The notes beneath the pieces are model-generated. The model ran no database searches. It was not told the DNA's origin and saw nothing but the letters and a program-made list of their open reading frames with translations. Source: CAZZKE01 sp964655005 (GTDB lineage: Bacteria; Pseudomonadota; Alphaproteobacteria; Rhodospirillales; JABHCV01). Taken from it: DNA of 55,646 nt. Position 1 is the stretch's first letter. Each line of letters opens with the position of its first letter. Below, in pieces: positions 34,882-43,494 of the stretch. The stretch covers positions 1 to 55,646 of the forward strand of contig CAZZKE010000012.1 in the NCBI GenBank assembly GCA_964655005.1. Direction: 5' to 3'. The position numbers were made by a program, and so were the translations under genes.

Positions 34882-35436
34882 CTACCCGATTTTTATTAAT
34901 GTGTCTTCGATGAACGCATAGGGTGGAATCACCAGATTTTTCGGCGCCGGACCCTTGCGAATACGTCCGGACGTATCGTAGTGCGATCCGTGACAGGGGC
35001 AGAACCAGCCGTTGTAGTCACCCTTGGGCTCGCCCGGTTTGTTGCCCAGCGGGATGCAGCCCAGATGGGTGCAGATGCCGATCATAATCAGCCATTCCGT
35101 CTTCTGGACGCGGTCGGCGTCTTTTTGCGGGTCGACCAGGTCGGCGGTGTCATCGTTAACCGCGGCGGTAATATCGGCGACGGTGCGATGACGCACGAAA
35201 ATCGGCTTGCCGCGCCAGACAAAGACAACGCTCTGGCCGACCTCAATCGGCGTAAGATCGGCTTCGATCGATGAAAGCGCCAGCACGTCGGCGGCCGGGT
35301 TCATCGAATCGACAAGCGGCCAGGCGGCCAGGGCGACCCCGGCAATGCCTACCGTCGAGGTGGCGATAGCAAGGAAATCACGGCGATTTTCGCCGGATTC
35401 ATCATCATCGGAAACAGAGTTCGGTGCGTCGGTCAT
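34882..35436 (-). CDS. petA: Rieske iron-sulfur subunit of the bc1 complex
   Basis: The 2Fe-2S protein that takes electrons from quinol at the Qo site. It has 184 residues from the ATG at 35436, with GAGAGG 7 bases upstream. The N-terminal Tat-like anchor reads ENRRDFLAIATSTVGIAGVA. The cluster ligands are CTHLGC and CPCHGSHYD. The first gene of petABC, preceded by a plausible promoter. Confidence 0.97.
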   Translation of the reverse strand: MTDAPNSVSDDDESGENRRDFLAIATSTVGIAGVALAAWPLVDSMNPAADVLALSSIEADLTPIEVGQSVVFVWRGKPIFVRHRTVADITAAVNDDTADLVDPQKDADRVQKTEWLIMIGICTHLGCIPLGNKPGEPKGDYNGWFCPCHGSHYDTSGRIRKGPAPKNLVIPPYAFIEDTLIKIG

Positions 35437-35533
35437 GAAAGAACCTCTCATGATAATTTTATCGGTGCGGGCAATCGCGCGAATCCGGCGGCCCATCGGG
35501 GAATTTTGCCCTCCAGCGGCAAACAGGGGCAAG

Positions 35534-35561
35534 GATATAGTGCAATCTGCCGTCATTGCAA
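35534..35561 (-). promoter_or_regulatory. Putative promoter of petABC
   Basis: On the minus strand TTGCAA (35556-35561), a 16-base spacer and TATATC (35534-35539), about 100 bases before the petA ATG. It fits sigma-70 moderately well. The trmL gene faces the other way from the same region. Confidence 0.45.
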
Positions 35562-35627
35562 AGGGCAAAGATCGGCTTTTTCTGATATGCCTTGTTTTGT
35601 TGATTTTCGGCAGATGGAAAAAAGACC

Positions 35628-36077
35628 ATGCGTCTCGCCCTGTTTCAGCCGGATATCCCGCAAAATACCGGCACGATGCTAAGGATGGCGGCCTGTCTGG
35701 GCCTGGCCGTGGATATCATAGAGCCCTGCGGTTTCGTTCTTTCCGATAAACGACTCAGGCGCTCGGGCATGGATTATCTTGATCGGGTCGATCTGGTCAG
35801 GCATTCATCGTGGCGGGCGTTCGGCGATTCCCGGATTGCCCGGCAGGATCGCCTGGTGCTGCTGTCGACACGGGCCGGCACACCCTATACGGAAATCACC
35901 TATGCGCCGTCCGACATCCTGATGGTCGGACGGGAAAGCGCCGGCGTGCCCGATGAAGTACACGCCGTTGCCGATTTAACGGTCATGATCCCGATGGTGG
36001 CGGGCGCCCGGTCGTTAAATGTCGCCATCGCCGCCGCCATGGTCGTCAGCGAGGCGTTGCGCCAGACCGGGCGTTGA
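35628..36077 (+). CDS. trmL: tRNA (cytidine(34)-2'-O)-methyltransferase TrmL
   Basis: A 149-residue SPOUT methyltransferase that 2'-O-methylates the wobble base of tRNA-Leu isoacceptors. It has the knot-forming motifs ALFQPDIPQNTGTMLRMAACLG, DILMVGRESAGVPDEV and, at the end, MIPMVAGARSLNVAIAAAMV. It is divergent from petA. Its last 63 bases overlap the 3' end of cca on the other strand. Confidence 0.95.
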   Translation: MRLALFQPDIPQNTGTMLRMAACLGLAVDIIEPCGFVLSDKRLRRSGMDYLDRVDLVRHSSWRAFGDSRIARQDRLVLLSTRAGTPYTEITYAPSDILMVGRESAGVPDEVHAVADLTVMIPMVAGARSLNVAIAAAMVVSEALRQTGR

Positions 36078-37367
36078 CGCAGTTAAACCGGCCACGGATT
36101 CCAGCCTGGCCAGGCATTGTTCGCGTCCGGCCCTGAAATCTCCGGCCTGCCACCAGCTTTCGACGAGTTTCAGGGACCGACCGACCGCCGGGCCGGGGCG
36201 CATACCCAGATCAAGCGCGTCCCGGCCGGTCAGGGGGAAGCGCCGCGGCGTCCACCGGTCGGCGGCCTCTATCAGCGCCAGCCAGGCTTCCGTGCGTTCC
36301 GGCGGGTGGCGTGGCTCGGTGGCCATTTCGGCGGCCCAGGCGAGCAGCGTCAGGTCGCGGAACCCGTCACCGCCCAGGCCGTGCAGGGCGCGCCGCATGG
36401 CCGCCGGGTCCATGTCCCATGACGGGGCGAAAGGCGGTTCGATCATCATCGCCAGCCGGCTCGTCTGGTGGTTCGACAGCTTAAGCCGCGCCGCCGGATT
36501 GGGCTTCGGGCTACCTTCGGGCGAACCCAGCACCGCCGCCAGCCGGCGTAGACCGTCCGGTTTGACGCTATCCACCCTGATTGCCGTGGTTTCCAGCCAG
36601 CTCAGCATTCGCAGTTTTCCGAAATCGACCGCTTCGGGCAGGACATGGTCAAGCACCCGGACACCGTTCATCAGCAACATGGTTTCGGCCGGATTGGGGG
36701 CCAGCAGGATGCGGAACAACTCGCTCGCGACCCGCTCGACCGACAGTTCCTTAAGGCGCGGCGCCAGCAACCGGCAGGCGGCCAGCGCGTCGATGTCCAG
36801 CGGCGGCACGCCATAGGTCGCCTGCATCCGGAAAAACCGCAACAGCCGCAGCACATCTTCCTCGATGCGGTCTTTCGCCACGCCGACAAATCTGACGCGG
36901 CGGTTGCCCAGATCTTCCAGCCCGCCCAATGGGTCGTAGATATCGCCGGCAAGCGTGCACGACAGGGTGTTGATGGTGAAATCGCGGCGCAGGGCGTCGG
37001 CCATCCAGTCGTCGGTGAAGGCGACCCTGGCGTGGCGGCCGTAGTTTTCCAGATCAACGCGCAGGGTCGTCACTTCGAAGTGGCGCTCGCCGATGACGGC
37101 GGTAATAGTGCCGTGATCGATGCCGGTGGGGTAGGCCTTGATGGCGGCGTCGGCAAGCAATTCCATGACTCGCCCGGGCCGGTCCGGGGTGGCGATATCG
37201 ATATCCGTAACCGGTATTTTCAGAATACCGTCGCGCACACAGCCGCCGATAAACCGGGCCTGATTGCCACCCGCATTCAAAGCCGCCATGACGGCCCCGG
37301 TTTCCGGCCAGCTTATCCAGTCGGTGGGAGGAAGCTTCCCGGTGGGACGGGTCGTGCCGTCATTCAA
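36015..37367 (-). CDS. cca: CCA tRNA nucleotidyltransferase
   Basis: This enzyme adds or repairs the CCA end of tRNAs. The 450-residue class II protein has the FIGGCVRDGIL and DIDIAT motifs (metal-binding DxD), the RRDFTINTLS motif and the EEDVLRLLRFFRMQATYG helix region, with a long C-terminal domain of the alphaproteobacterial type. The likely start is TTG at 37367, overlapping the DUF6111 stop as TTGA; no ATG or GTG is available nearby in frame. The final 20 codons are read from the strand opposite the conserved trmL end. Confidence 0.9.
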   Translation of the reverse strand: MNDGTTRPTGKLPPTDWISWPETGAVMAALNAGGNQARFIGGCVRDGILKIPVTDIDIATPDRPGRVMELLADAAIKAYPTGIDHGTITAVIGERHFEVTTLRVDLENYGRHARVAFTDDWMADALRRDFTINTLSCTLAGDIYDPLGGLEDLGNRRVRFVGVAKDRIEEDVLRLLRFFRMQATYGVPPLDIDALAACRLLAPRLKELSVERVASELFRILLAPNPAETMLLMNGVRVLDHVLPEAVDFGKLRMLSWLETTAIRVDSVKPDGLRRLAAVLGSPEGSPKPNPAARLKLSNHQTSRLAMMIEPPFAPSWDMDPAAMRRALHGLGGDGFRDLTLLAWAAEMATEPRHPPERTEAWLALIEAADRWTPRRFPLTGRDALDLGMRPGPAVGRSLKLVESWWQAGDFRAGREQCLARLESVAGLTASTPGLAQRLADDHGGGDGDI

Positions 37368-37639
37368 GGTTTTTTCACCATGCCGCCCGGCATGACCTCG
37401 CCATTTTTCAGATATGGCGCCCGGTATTCGCCGTCCGGGCTGGTGCCGCCGACGACGGTGGCGGCAACCAGGCCGACGGCCATTAACGCGAAGCCGGCCA
37501 GGATCAGCAGGAACCATGGCCCTTCGGCGATCAGGGCGCGGCCGCTTCGCCCGGGGCGGGCCCGCGTCAGCAGGGTCCATAACAGGAACAGCAATCCCGG
37601 CAGGACAACCGGCAAGACAAATTGCAGAAGAATTCTCAT
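37364..37639 (-). CDS. DUF6111-family membrane protein
   Basis: A 91-residue protein with two hydrophobic segments (FVLPVVLPGLLFLLWTLL and FLLILAGFALMAVGLVAATV) joined by a basic loop, and a soluble C-terminal tail (YRAPYLKNGEVMPG). It matches my recollection of small DUF6111 proteins encoded beside cca and a NUDIX gene in Rhodospirillales. The start overlaps the NUDIX stop as ATGA; its stop overlaps the cca start. Function unknown. Confidence 0.75.
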   Translation of the reverse strand: MRILLQFVLPVVLPGLLFLLWTLLTRARPGRSGRALIAEGPWFLLILAGFALMAVGLVAATVVGGTSPDGEYRAPYLKNGEVMPGGMVKKP

Positions 37640-38226
37640 TTCAGGGCCTGATACAGATTGACCAGCATGCCGGCGGTGGCGCCCCAGATGTAGTAGTCGC
37701 CGTAGGGCATGGCGTAAAATTGCCGTTTGGTGCCCTCGAACCACCGGTAGTGGCGCTGATGATTGGCCGGGTCGAGAAGAAAATCCAGTGGCGCTTCGAA
37801 AACCTCGGCGACCTCGAACGGATCGGGCGACAGTTCGAACGGCGGCGCTATCATGGCGACGATGGGGGTGATCCGGAAGCCGGTGCTGGTTTCATAGTCA
37901 TCAAGCCGTCCGACAACATCTATATGGCGGCGATGCAGTCCGGTTTCTTCCTCGGTTTCGCGAACAGCCGTGGCTTCCGGCGACGGGTCATGGGGTTCGC
38001 TGTGGCCGCCGGGAAAGCTGATCTGCCCCGGATGGGCATCCAGATGGTCGGTGCGCCGGGTCAGCAACACGGTAGTCCCGCCGGGGCGTTCGACCAGCCC
38101 GACCAGCACCGCCGCCGGAGTCAGCGATTCGGGCACCCGCATTCCGGGATTGAGTTCGTAATCGCCCCGTGCGCCGGTAGCGCCCAGGCGCGCGATAATG
38201 TGTTCGCGGTTTATTGCCGGTGTCAT
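37636..38226 (-). CDS. NUDIX hydrolase, CoA pyrophosphatase type (NudL-like)
   Basis: A 196-residue NUDIX protein starting at the ATG 38226. The NUDIX box is GGHSEPHDPSPEATAVRETE followed by EETGL. The preceding GQISFPGG segment and LTRRTDHLDAHPGQI are typical of CoA pyrophosphatases that split CoA into phosphopantetheine and ADP. It sits 13 bases after DUF1285 and is coupled to DUF6111 by ATGA. Confidence 0.88.
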   Translation of the reverse strand: MTPAINREHIIARLGATGARGDYELNPGMRVPESLTPAAVLVGLVERPGGTTVLLTRRTDHLDAHPGQISFPGGHSEPHDPSPEATAVRETEEETGLHRRHIDVVGRLDDYETSTGFRITPIVAMIAPPFELSPDPFEVAEVFEAPLDFLLDPANHQRHYRWFEGTKRQFYAMPYGDYYIWGATAGMLVNLYQALK

Positions 38227-38239
38227 CGTGTCCACTATA

Positions 38240-38788
38240 TCATGCCCCCGGATCAATCGCGCCGATGGTGAAAAAAACACCGCCGCTCCAGACCCCCAGG
38301 CAATATCCATTCGGGCCATCCCGTTCTACCGCCAGGTTCACCAGGTCGTAAAAAACCGGTCGACTGATTTTGGCGTCAAGCGCCGTGTCGCCGTCGCCCC
38401 GGACCGTGACATAGGGCGAGGGCTCGCCGGTTTCCGGGTTGGTGACGACGCGAATCGGATGTTCGGGACCGGCGCATATGGTATCGCCGACGTTGGTTTC
38501 AAAATGCAGTTGCTGATTTTCCGCGTCGCCTTCCACCGTCATGATTACGGCCATGAAGGGAACGTCATCGACCCGGATGCGGCCCTTTTCGGCGGGTGTT
38601 ACCAGCCAGTAATCGCCCTTGTCGTCACGCTCAAGAACCGTCGAGAACAATTTTACGAGTTCTTTCCGGCCGATTGGCGAGCCGTGATAATGCCACAGGC
38701 CGGCGGAATCGATGTGGATATCGATCTCGCCGCACACGGCGCCCAGTTCCGGGGTCGAATTCACAATATTGTTATCTTGCTCTGTCAT
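38240..38788 (-). CDS. DUF1285-family protein
   Basis: A 182-residue cytoplasmic protein matching DUF1285: the N-terminal GEIDIHIDSAGLWHYHGSPI, then RKELVKLFSTVLERDDKGDY and WLVTPAEKGRIRVDDVPFMA. There is no signal peptide and no known catalytic site. It is the first gene of DUF1285-NUDIX-DUF6111-cca and is divergent from moxR. The 76 bases between contain an ACTAT-GAT-ATAGT dyad (38809-38821). Confidence 0.8.
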   Translation of the reverse strand: MTEQDNNIVNSTPELGAVCGEIDIHIDSAGLWHYHGSPIGRKELVKLFSTVLERDDKGDYWLVTPAEKGRIRVDDVPFMAVIMTVEGDAENQQLHFETNVGDTICAGPEHPIRVVTNPETGEPSPYVTVRGDGDTALDAKISRPVFYDLVNLAVERDGPNGYCLGVWSGGVFFTIGAIDPGA

Positions 38789-38864
38789 GTAACGTCCACA
38801 GGTTCTGCACTATGATATAGTCATACCGGAGTCTGGCGGAAACCCACGGATCGAGGAATTTTAC

Positions 38865-39869
38865 GTGAAAGACGACGTCAATAACAGCGTTGCGGCGACC
38901 GACATAGCGGCCATCGAAGAATTGGGCGGGCTTTTCGCCGCCGCCCGGGCCGGCATCGGCAAGGTTATCTTCGGCCAGCAGGAGGTCATAGAAGAGACCC
39001 TTATAACCCTGCTGTCGGGCGGACACCTGCTGCTGGTCGGTGTCCCCGGCCTGGGCAAAACCCGGCTGGTCGAAACCCTGGGCCAAGTGTTCGGCCTGGC
39101 CGAACGGCGGGTCCAGTTCACGCCCGACCTGATGCCGGCCGATATTCTGGGTTCGGAAGTGCTGGATGAAGATAACAGCGGCCGCCGCAGTTTCCGGTTT
39201 ATCGAAGGCCCGGTATTCAGCCAGTTGCTGATGGCCGATGAAATCAACCGCGCCAGCCCGCGCACCCAGTCCGCCCTGTTGCAGGCGATGCAGGAACACC
39301 GGGTATCGGTGGCCGGTCACTACCATCGGCTGCCGGCGCCGTTTCATGTTCTGGCGACCCAGAACCCGATAGAACAGGAAGGCACCTATCCGCTGCCGGA
39401 AGCCCAGCTCGACCGTTTCCTGATGCAGGTCAATGTCGGCTATCCGGAACTTGATGCCGAACGGCAAATCCTGATTACCACCACCGGGCCGGAAGAAGCG
39501 ACCGCCGAGGCGGTAATGAGCGCCGAACAGTTGCTCGCGGCCCAGCAGTTGATCCGCCATGTTCCGGTTGGCCACAATGTGACCGACGCCATTCTTGAAC
39601 TGGTGCGGCAGGGCCGCCCGGAAAGCTCCGATCTGGAAGATATCCGCCGCGACGTCGCCTGGGGGCCGGGGCCACGGGCGTCACAGGCGTTGATGCGCGC
39701 CGTCCGCGCCCGCGCCGTGATCGATGGTAGGCTTTCGCCATCGGTTGACGACGTGCTGGCGCTGGCCCATCCGGTCCTGCGCCATCGCATGGCCCTGACC
39801 TTCGCCGCCCGCGCCGAAGGGTCGGCAATCGGCGATGTAATCGAGCGTTTACGGGAGATGATCGCCTGA
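38865..39869 (+). CDS. MoxR-family AAA+ ATPase
   Basis: A 334-residue MoxR ATPase, a chaperone-like AAA+ protein often working with VWA-domain partners in envelope maturation. Walker A is GVPGLGKT (59-66), Walker B LLMADEINRA, followed by LLQAMQEHRVSV and the sensor ATQNPIEQEGTYPLPEAQLD. The start is a GTG at 38865, with GAGG 8 bases upstream. It is the first gene of a moxR-DUF58-DUF4159-membrane protein operon. Confidence 0.94.
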   Translation: MKDDVNNSVAATDIAAIEELGGLFAAARAGIGKVIFGQQEVIEETLITLLSGGHLLLVGVPGLGKTRLVETLGQVFGLAERRVQFTPDLMPADILGSEVLDEDNSGRRSFRFIEGPVFSQLLMADEINRASPRTQSALLQAMQEHRVSVAGHYHRLPAPFHVLATQNPIEQEGTYPLPEAQLDRFLMQVNVGYPELDAERQILITTTGPEEATAEAVMSAEQLLAAQQLIRHVPVGHNVTDAILELVRQGRPESSDLEDIRRDVAWGPGPRASQALMRAVRARAVIDGRLSPSVDDVLALAHPVLRHRMALTFAARAEGSAIGDVIERLREMIA

Positions 39870-39886
39870 CCGCCCGCCCCGAAGCC

Positions 39887-40750
39887 GTGCTGCATCACCG
39901 GGCCGAAGACCTGGCCTCGGCGCTGCCGGCGTTGCTGGTCAACGCCGAACGGGTGGCGGCCACGGTCGCCCAGGGGATCCATGGCCGGCGGCGCACCGGC
40001 CAGGGCGAATCATTCTGGCAGTTCCGGCCCTATCAATGGGGTGACCGGTCCGGCGATATCGACTGGCGGCGCTCGGCTCGCTCGGATAGTCTTTATGTCC
40101 GGGAAACGGAATGGGAAGCCGCCGAAAGCGTCTGGCTGTGGCGCGATGGCTCGCCCTCCATGAATTATCGCTCGTCTTCCGGAATCCCCGCAAAATCCGA
40201 CCGGGCGGCGTTGCTGCTGCTGGCCCTGGCGGCGCTGCTGGTTCGCGGTCACGAACGGGTGGCGGTGCTCGGCCAGGGCCAGCCGCCGTCCAGCGGCCGC
40301 GCCGCCCTGATCCGCATGGCCGCCGAACTGGACCGCGCCGACGGGCCAACCCTGGGCGGTCAATCATTGCCGCGCCATGGCCAGGTGGTATTGATCGGCG
40401 ATTTCCTGACTCCCCTGGAAGATTTAACGCGGATCATTGGCGGTTATGCCGCAGTCGGGGTGCGGGGACATCTGTTGCAGGTGCTGGACCCGGCGGAAGA
40501 GTCTCTGCCATTTAGCGGACGGGTGCTGTTCAAGGGCCTGGAACAAGAGGGCCAGGCGCTGTTCGGCAGGGTCGAAAGCATCCGCGAAGAATACCAAAAG
40601 GCGGTTTTGGCGCACCGCCAGGGGTTGCGTGATGCGGTTGCCGCCGTCGGCTGGACGTTCGGCCTGCACCATACCGACCGTTCACCAGAAACCGCCCTGC
40701 TGGCGCTGTATCTGGCGCTTGCCGACACCCCGGCCGGGGCGGTCGGGTAG
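39887..40750 (+). CDS. DUF58 protein (VWA-like, MoxR partner)
   Basis: A 287-residue DUF58 protein. Family marks are GRRRTGQGESFWQFRPYQWG, DIDWRRSARSD, and the RDGSPSM segment, which resembles a degraded VWA MIDAS (DxSxS). The start is uncertain: GTG at 39887 is the best start in frame, 17 bases after moxR; a CTG at 39866 is possible. DUF58 proteins normally pair with MoxR. Six bases separate it from the DUF4159 gene. Confidence 0.88.
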   Translation: MLHHRAEDLASALPALLVNAERVAATVAQGIHGRRRTGQGESFWQFRPYQWGDRSGDIDWRRSARSDSLYVRETEWEAAESVWLWRDGSPSMNYRSSSGIPAKSDRAALLLLALAALLVRGHERVAVLGQGQPPSSGRAALIRMAAELDRADGPTLGGQSLPRHGQVVLIGDFLTPLEDLTRIIGGYAAVGVRGHLLQVLDPAEESLPFSGRVLFKGLEQEGQALFGRVESIREEYQKAVLAHRQGLRDAVAAVGWTFGLHHTDRSPETALLALYLALADTPAGAVG

Positions 40751-40755
40751 CCGCC

Positions 40756-43494
40756 ATGTGGGCGATCGGTGCTCTCTCCTTCCTTAACCCCCTGGCGCTG
40801 ACCGGGCTGGCCGTGCTGCCGTTGCTGTGGTGGCTGCTGCGGTTGACGCCGCCGGCCCCCAGGACGCTAAGCTTCCCGCCGATGATGATCCTGCTGCGGC
40901 TGCTGCCGGGCCGGGAGATTTCCACCCACTCGCCGCCGTGGCTGGTGCTGTTGCGGCTGGCGCTGTTGCTGGCGATTATTTTTGCCGCCGCCGATCCGGT
41001 CATCAATCCCGCCGGAAAGCTGGCCGGAACCGGGCCGTTGACCCTGATTGTCGATAATGGCTGGGCCGCCGCCAAGGCCTGGAAACAGCGCCGTAAAACC
41101 ATGACCAGATTAATTGAACAGGCCGGGCGGGAGGGCAGGCCGGTGATTCTGGCGCCCACCGCCAAGGCCGCAGTCAGGCGGCAAGTGGTCATGAACAGCG
41201 CCCCGGCGGCGGCGGCGGTTGCCGCCGCCCTGCTGCCGAAACCGTGGCCGACGGACCGTGGCCCGGTGTTGCAGGATTTGAAGCGGCGATTGGCCGCCCT
41301 GCCGCCGGGACAGATAGTCTGGCTAAGCGATGGGCTGGGCGATGACGTTTCCGAAAATCAGGTTCGTTCCATTGCCGGTTTCGGTGCGTTGAATATTTAT
41401 GCCGACCGGGCGCAAGCCCTGCCGGTGGTGCTTTACCCGCCGGTTGACCGGGGCGCCAGGATGGAATTCCCGGTTTCCCGCATAGGGAATCGAGGCCGTG
41501 GCGAATACCGGCTGCTGGCTCGCGACGCCGATGGCGTGCCGCTGGACGGTGTCGATATTTCGTTCAAGGACGGCGAAACACGGACCCAGGCGATACTGGA
41601 ATTGCCGAATGAACTCAGGAACCGTCTGACGCGGCTGGAAATAGAAGGCCAGAACACGGTCGGATCGGTCCTGCTGATGGATGAACGCTGGGCTCGCCGC
41701 CCGGTCGGCCTGGTCCTGCCGCCCGGTCAGCCGACGACCGATGCCGCCGCCTTCGCGCAACCGCTGCTAAGCCCGCTGTATTATTTGCAACGCGCCTTGC
41801 AGCCGGTTGGCGATGTCCGCTCGGGCTCCCTCAGGGATCTTATGCGACGGCCCCTGGCGATGTTGGTGCTGGCCGATTACGGGCGATTGCGCCGGGATGA
41901 CCGGCAATTGTTGACGTCATGGATGACTAATGGCGGGGTGTTGCTGCGCTTTGCCGGACCGACCATGGCGAATGCCGTCGACCGGGCTGGCTCGGGCGGC
42001 GATGGCCAGGGCCTGTTGCTGCCGGCGCCGGTCCGGGGCGGCGCCCGCACCCTGGGCGGGGTGCTGTCATGGAGCAAACCGGTGCGGCTGGCTCCGTTCG
42101 ACGAAGACAGCCCGTTTTACGGCATTCCGGCGCCCGCCGAGGTTACCGTCAAGCGGCAATTGCTGGCCCGCCCGGAGACCGCCGGCCGGCAAAAGGTATG
42201 GGCCAGACTGGCCGATGGCACGCCGCTGATTAGCGCTGTCCGCAAGGGCCGGGGCTGGCTGGTCCTGGTCGCCACCACGGCCGATCCCCGGTGGTCCAAT
42301 CTGGCGCTGTCGGGATTGCTGGTGTCCCTGCTCGAACGTCTGGTCGGGCTTTCCCAGGGAATCGATGACGACCCGGCGGGCGAAGGCGGTATGATGTTGT
42401 CGCCGTTGCAGACCCTGGACGGCTTCGCCGGGTCCGGCCCGCCGCCGCCGCAAGCCACCGCCATCATGGCCGGAAAAATTGATGAAACCACCGTCGGACC
42501 GACCCATCCACCCGGATTTTATGGCAAAGCTGCCGGCGGTGAAGGAAGCCAGGGGGGGTACCGCCGGGCGCTCAACCTGTCTTCCGGATTGCCCGATATA
42601 AAGGCTTTTCCCGATAGCGAATTTGGCAACGCCTATTATGGCGATAGCCGGGAAATGGAATTTCGACCGTGGCTGCTGCTGGCGGCGTTGGTGCTGGCGA
42701 TGGTCGATCTGGCCGCGGTGATCTGGCTTAAGGGCCTGTTCAGGCGCGGAACCGCCGCCGCCGCCCTGTTCATGGTGTTTTTTAGCCCCTATGCGTTGGC
42801 CGGAACCGACGTTCCGGCCGCCGCCCTGCAAACCAGTCTGGCCTATTACATTACCGGCGACGCCGTGCAGGACGCCAAATCGAGGGCCGGACTGGAAGGT
42901 TTGAGCGTTATCGTAAATCGCCGCACGGCGGCGGTGTTGACGGAACCCACGGGAATCGACCCGGAAACCGACGAGTTGGCATTTTATCCGCTGATCTACT
43001 GGCCCCTGGGGACGCCGTCCAGGGCCGTTTCGGACGAGGCCGCCGACCGCATAAACCGCTACCTGAAGAATGGCGGCACGATCCTGTTCGATACCCTGCA
43101 AGGCGACCGGGGCGGCTTCGGTTTAGGTCCGATGGCTCGCCGCCTGGACATTCCGCCCTTGATCCCGGCTGCCGCCGACCATGTGCTGGGGCGGGCATTT
43201 TATTTGATGAAATCCTTCCCCGGACGCTGGGCCGGCGGTCGGCTGTGGGTCGAAAGCACCGCCGAAACGGTCAATGACGGGGTTTCGTCGGTGATCGTCG
43301 GCGGCAATGACTGGGCCGCCGCCTGGGCCATGGATAATGCCGGTCGCCCGCTTTACGCGCTGGTTCCCGGCGGTCGGCGGCAACGCGAGTTGAGCTTTCG
43401 TTTCGGCGTTAATCTGGTGATGTACGTGCTGACCGGAAATTATAAATCCGATCAGGTGCATTTGCCGTCGATCATCGAAAGGCTCAGGCGATGA
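40756..43494 (+). CDS. Large BatA-N/DUF4159 membrane protein
   Basis: A 912-residue inner-membrane protein. The N-terminus is an aerotolerance BatA-type segment (LALTGLAVLPLLWWLLRLTP and PWLVLLRLALLLAIIFAAAD). A long periplasmic part follows, including GGVLLRFAGPTM, a glutamine-amidotransferase-like piece. TM helices near 640-680 (FRPWLLLAALVLAMVDLAAV) precede the C-terminal DUF4159 domain with YLKNGGTILFDTLQGDRGGF and RFGVNLVMYVLTGNYKSDQV. Its stop overlaps the next start as ATGA. Family membership is clear; exact function is not known. Confidence 0.85.
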   Translation: MWAIGALSFLNPLALTGLAVLPLLWWLLRLTPPAPRTLSFPPMMILLRLLPGREISTHSPPWLVLLRLALLLAIIFAAADPVINPAGKLAGTGPLTLIVDNGWAAAKAWKQRRKTMTRLIEQAGREGRPVILAPTAKAAVRRQVVMNSAPAAAAVAAALLPKPWPTDRGPVLQDLKRRLAALPPGQIVWLSDGLGDDVSENQVRSIAGFGALNIYADRAQALPVVLYPPVDRGARMEFPVSRIGNRGRGEYRLLARDADGVPLDGVDISFKDGETRTQAILELPNELRNRLTRLEIEGQNTVGSVLLMDERWARRPVGLVLPPGQPTTDAAAFAQPLLSPLYYLQRALQPVGDVRSGSLRDLMRRPLAMLVLADYGRLRRDDRQLLTSWMTNGGVLLRFAGPTMANAVDRAGSGGDGQGLLLPAPVRGGARTLGGVLSWSKPVRLAPFDEDSPFYGIPAPAEVTVKRQLLARPETAGRQKVWARLADGTPLISAVRKGRGWLVLVATTADPRWSNLALSGLLVSLLERLVGLSQGIDDDPAGEGGMMLSPLQTLDGFAGSGPPPPQATAIMAGKIDETTVGPTHPPGFYGKAAGGEGSQGGYRRALNLSSGLPDIKAFPDSEFGNAYYGDSREMEFRPWLLLAALVLAMVDLAAVIWLKGLFRRGTAAAALFMVFFSPYALAGTDVPAAALQTSLAYYITGDAVQDAKSRAGLEGLSVIVNRRTAAVLTEPTGIDPETDELAFYPLIYWPLGTPSRAVSDEAADRINRYLKNGGTILFDTLQGDRGGFGLGPMARRLDIPPLIPAAADHVLGRAFYLMKSFPGRWAGGRLWVESTAETVNDGVSSVIVGGNDWAAAWAMDNAGRPLYALVPGGRRQRELSFRFGVNLVMYVLTGNYKSDQVHLPSIIERLRR

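Noticed and set aside
42067..43101. 344-codon minus-strand frame inside the DUF4159 gene
   Set aside because: Gln/Gly/Arg-rich antisense shadow with no ribosome site or motif.
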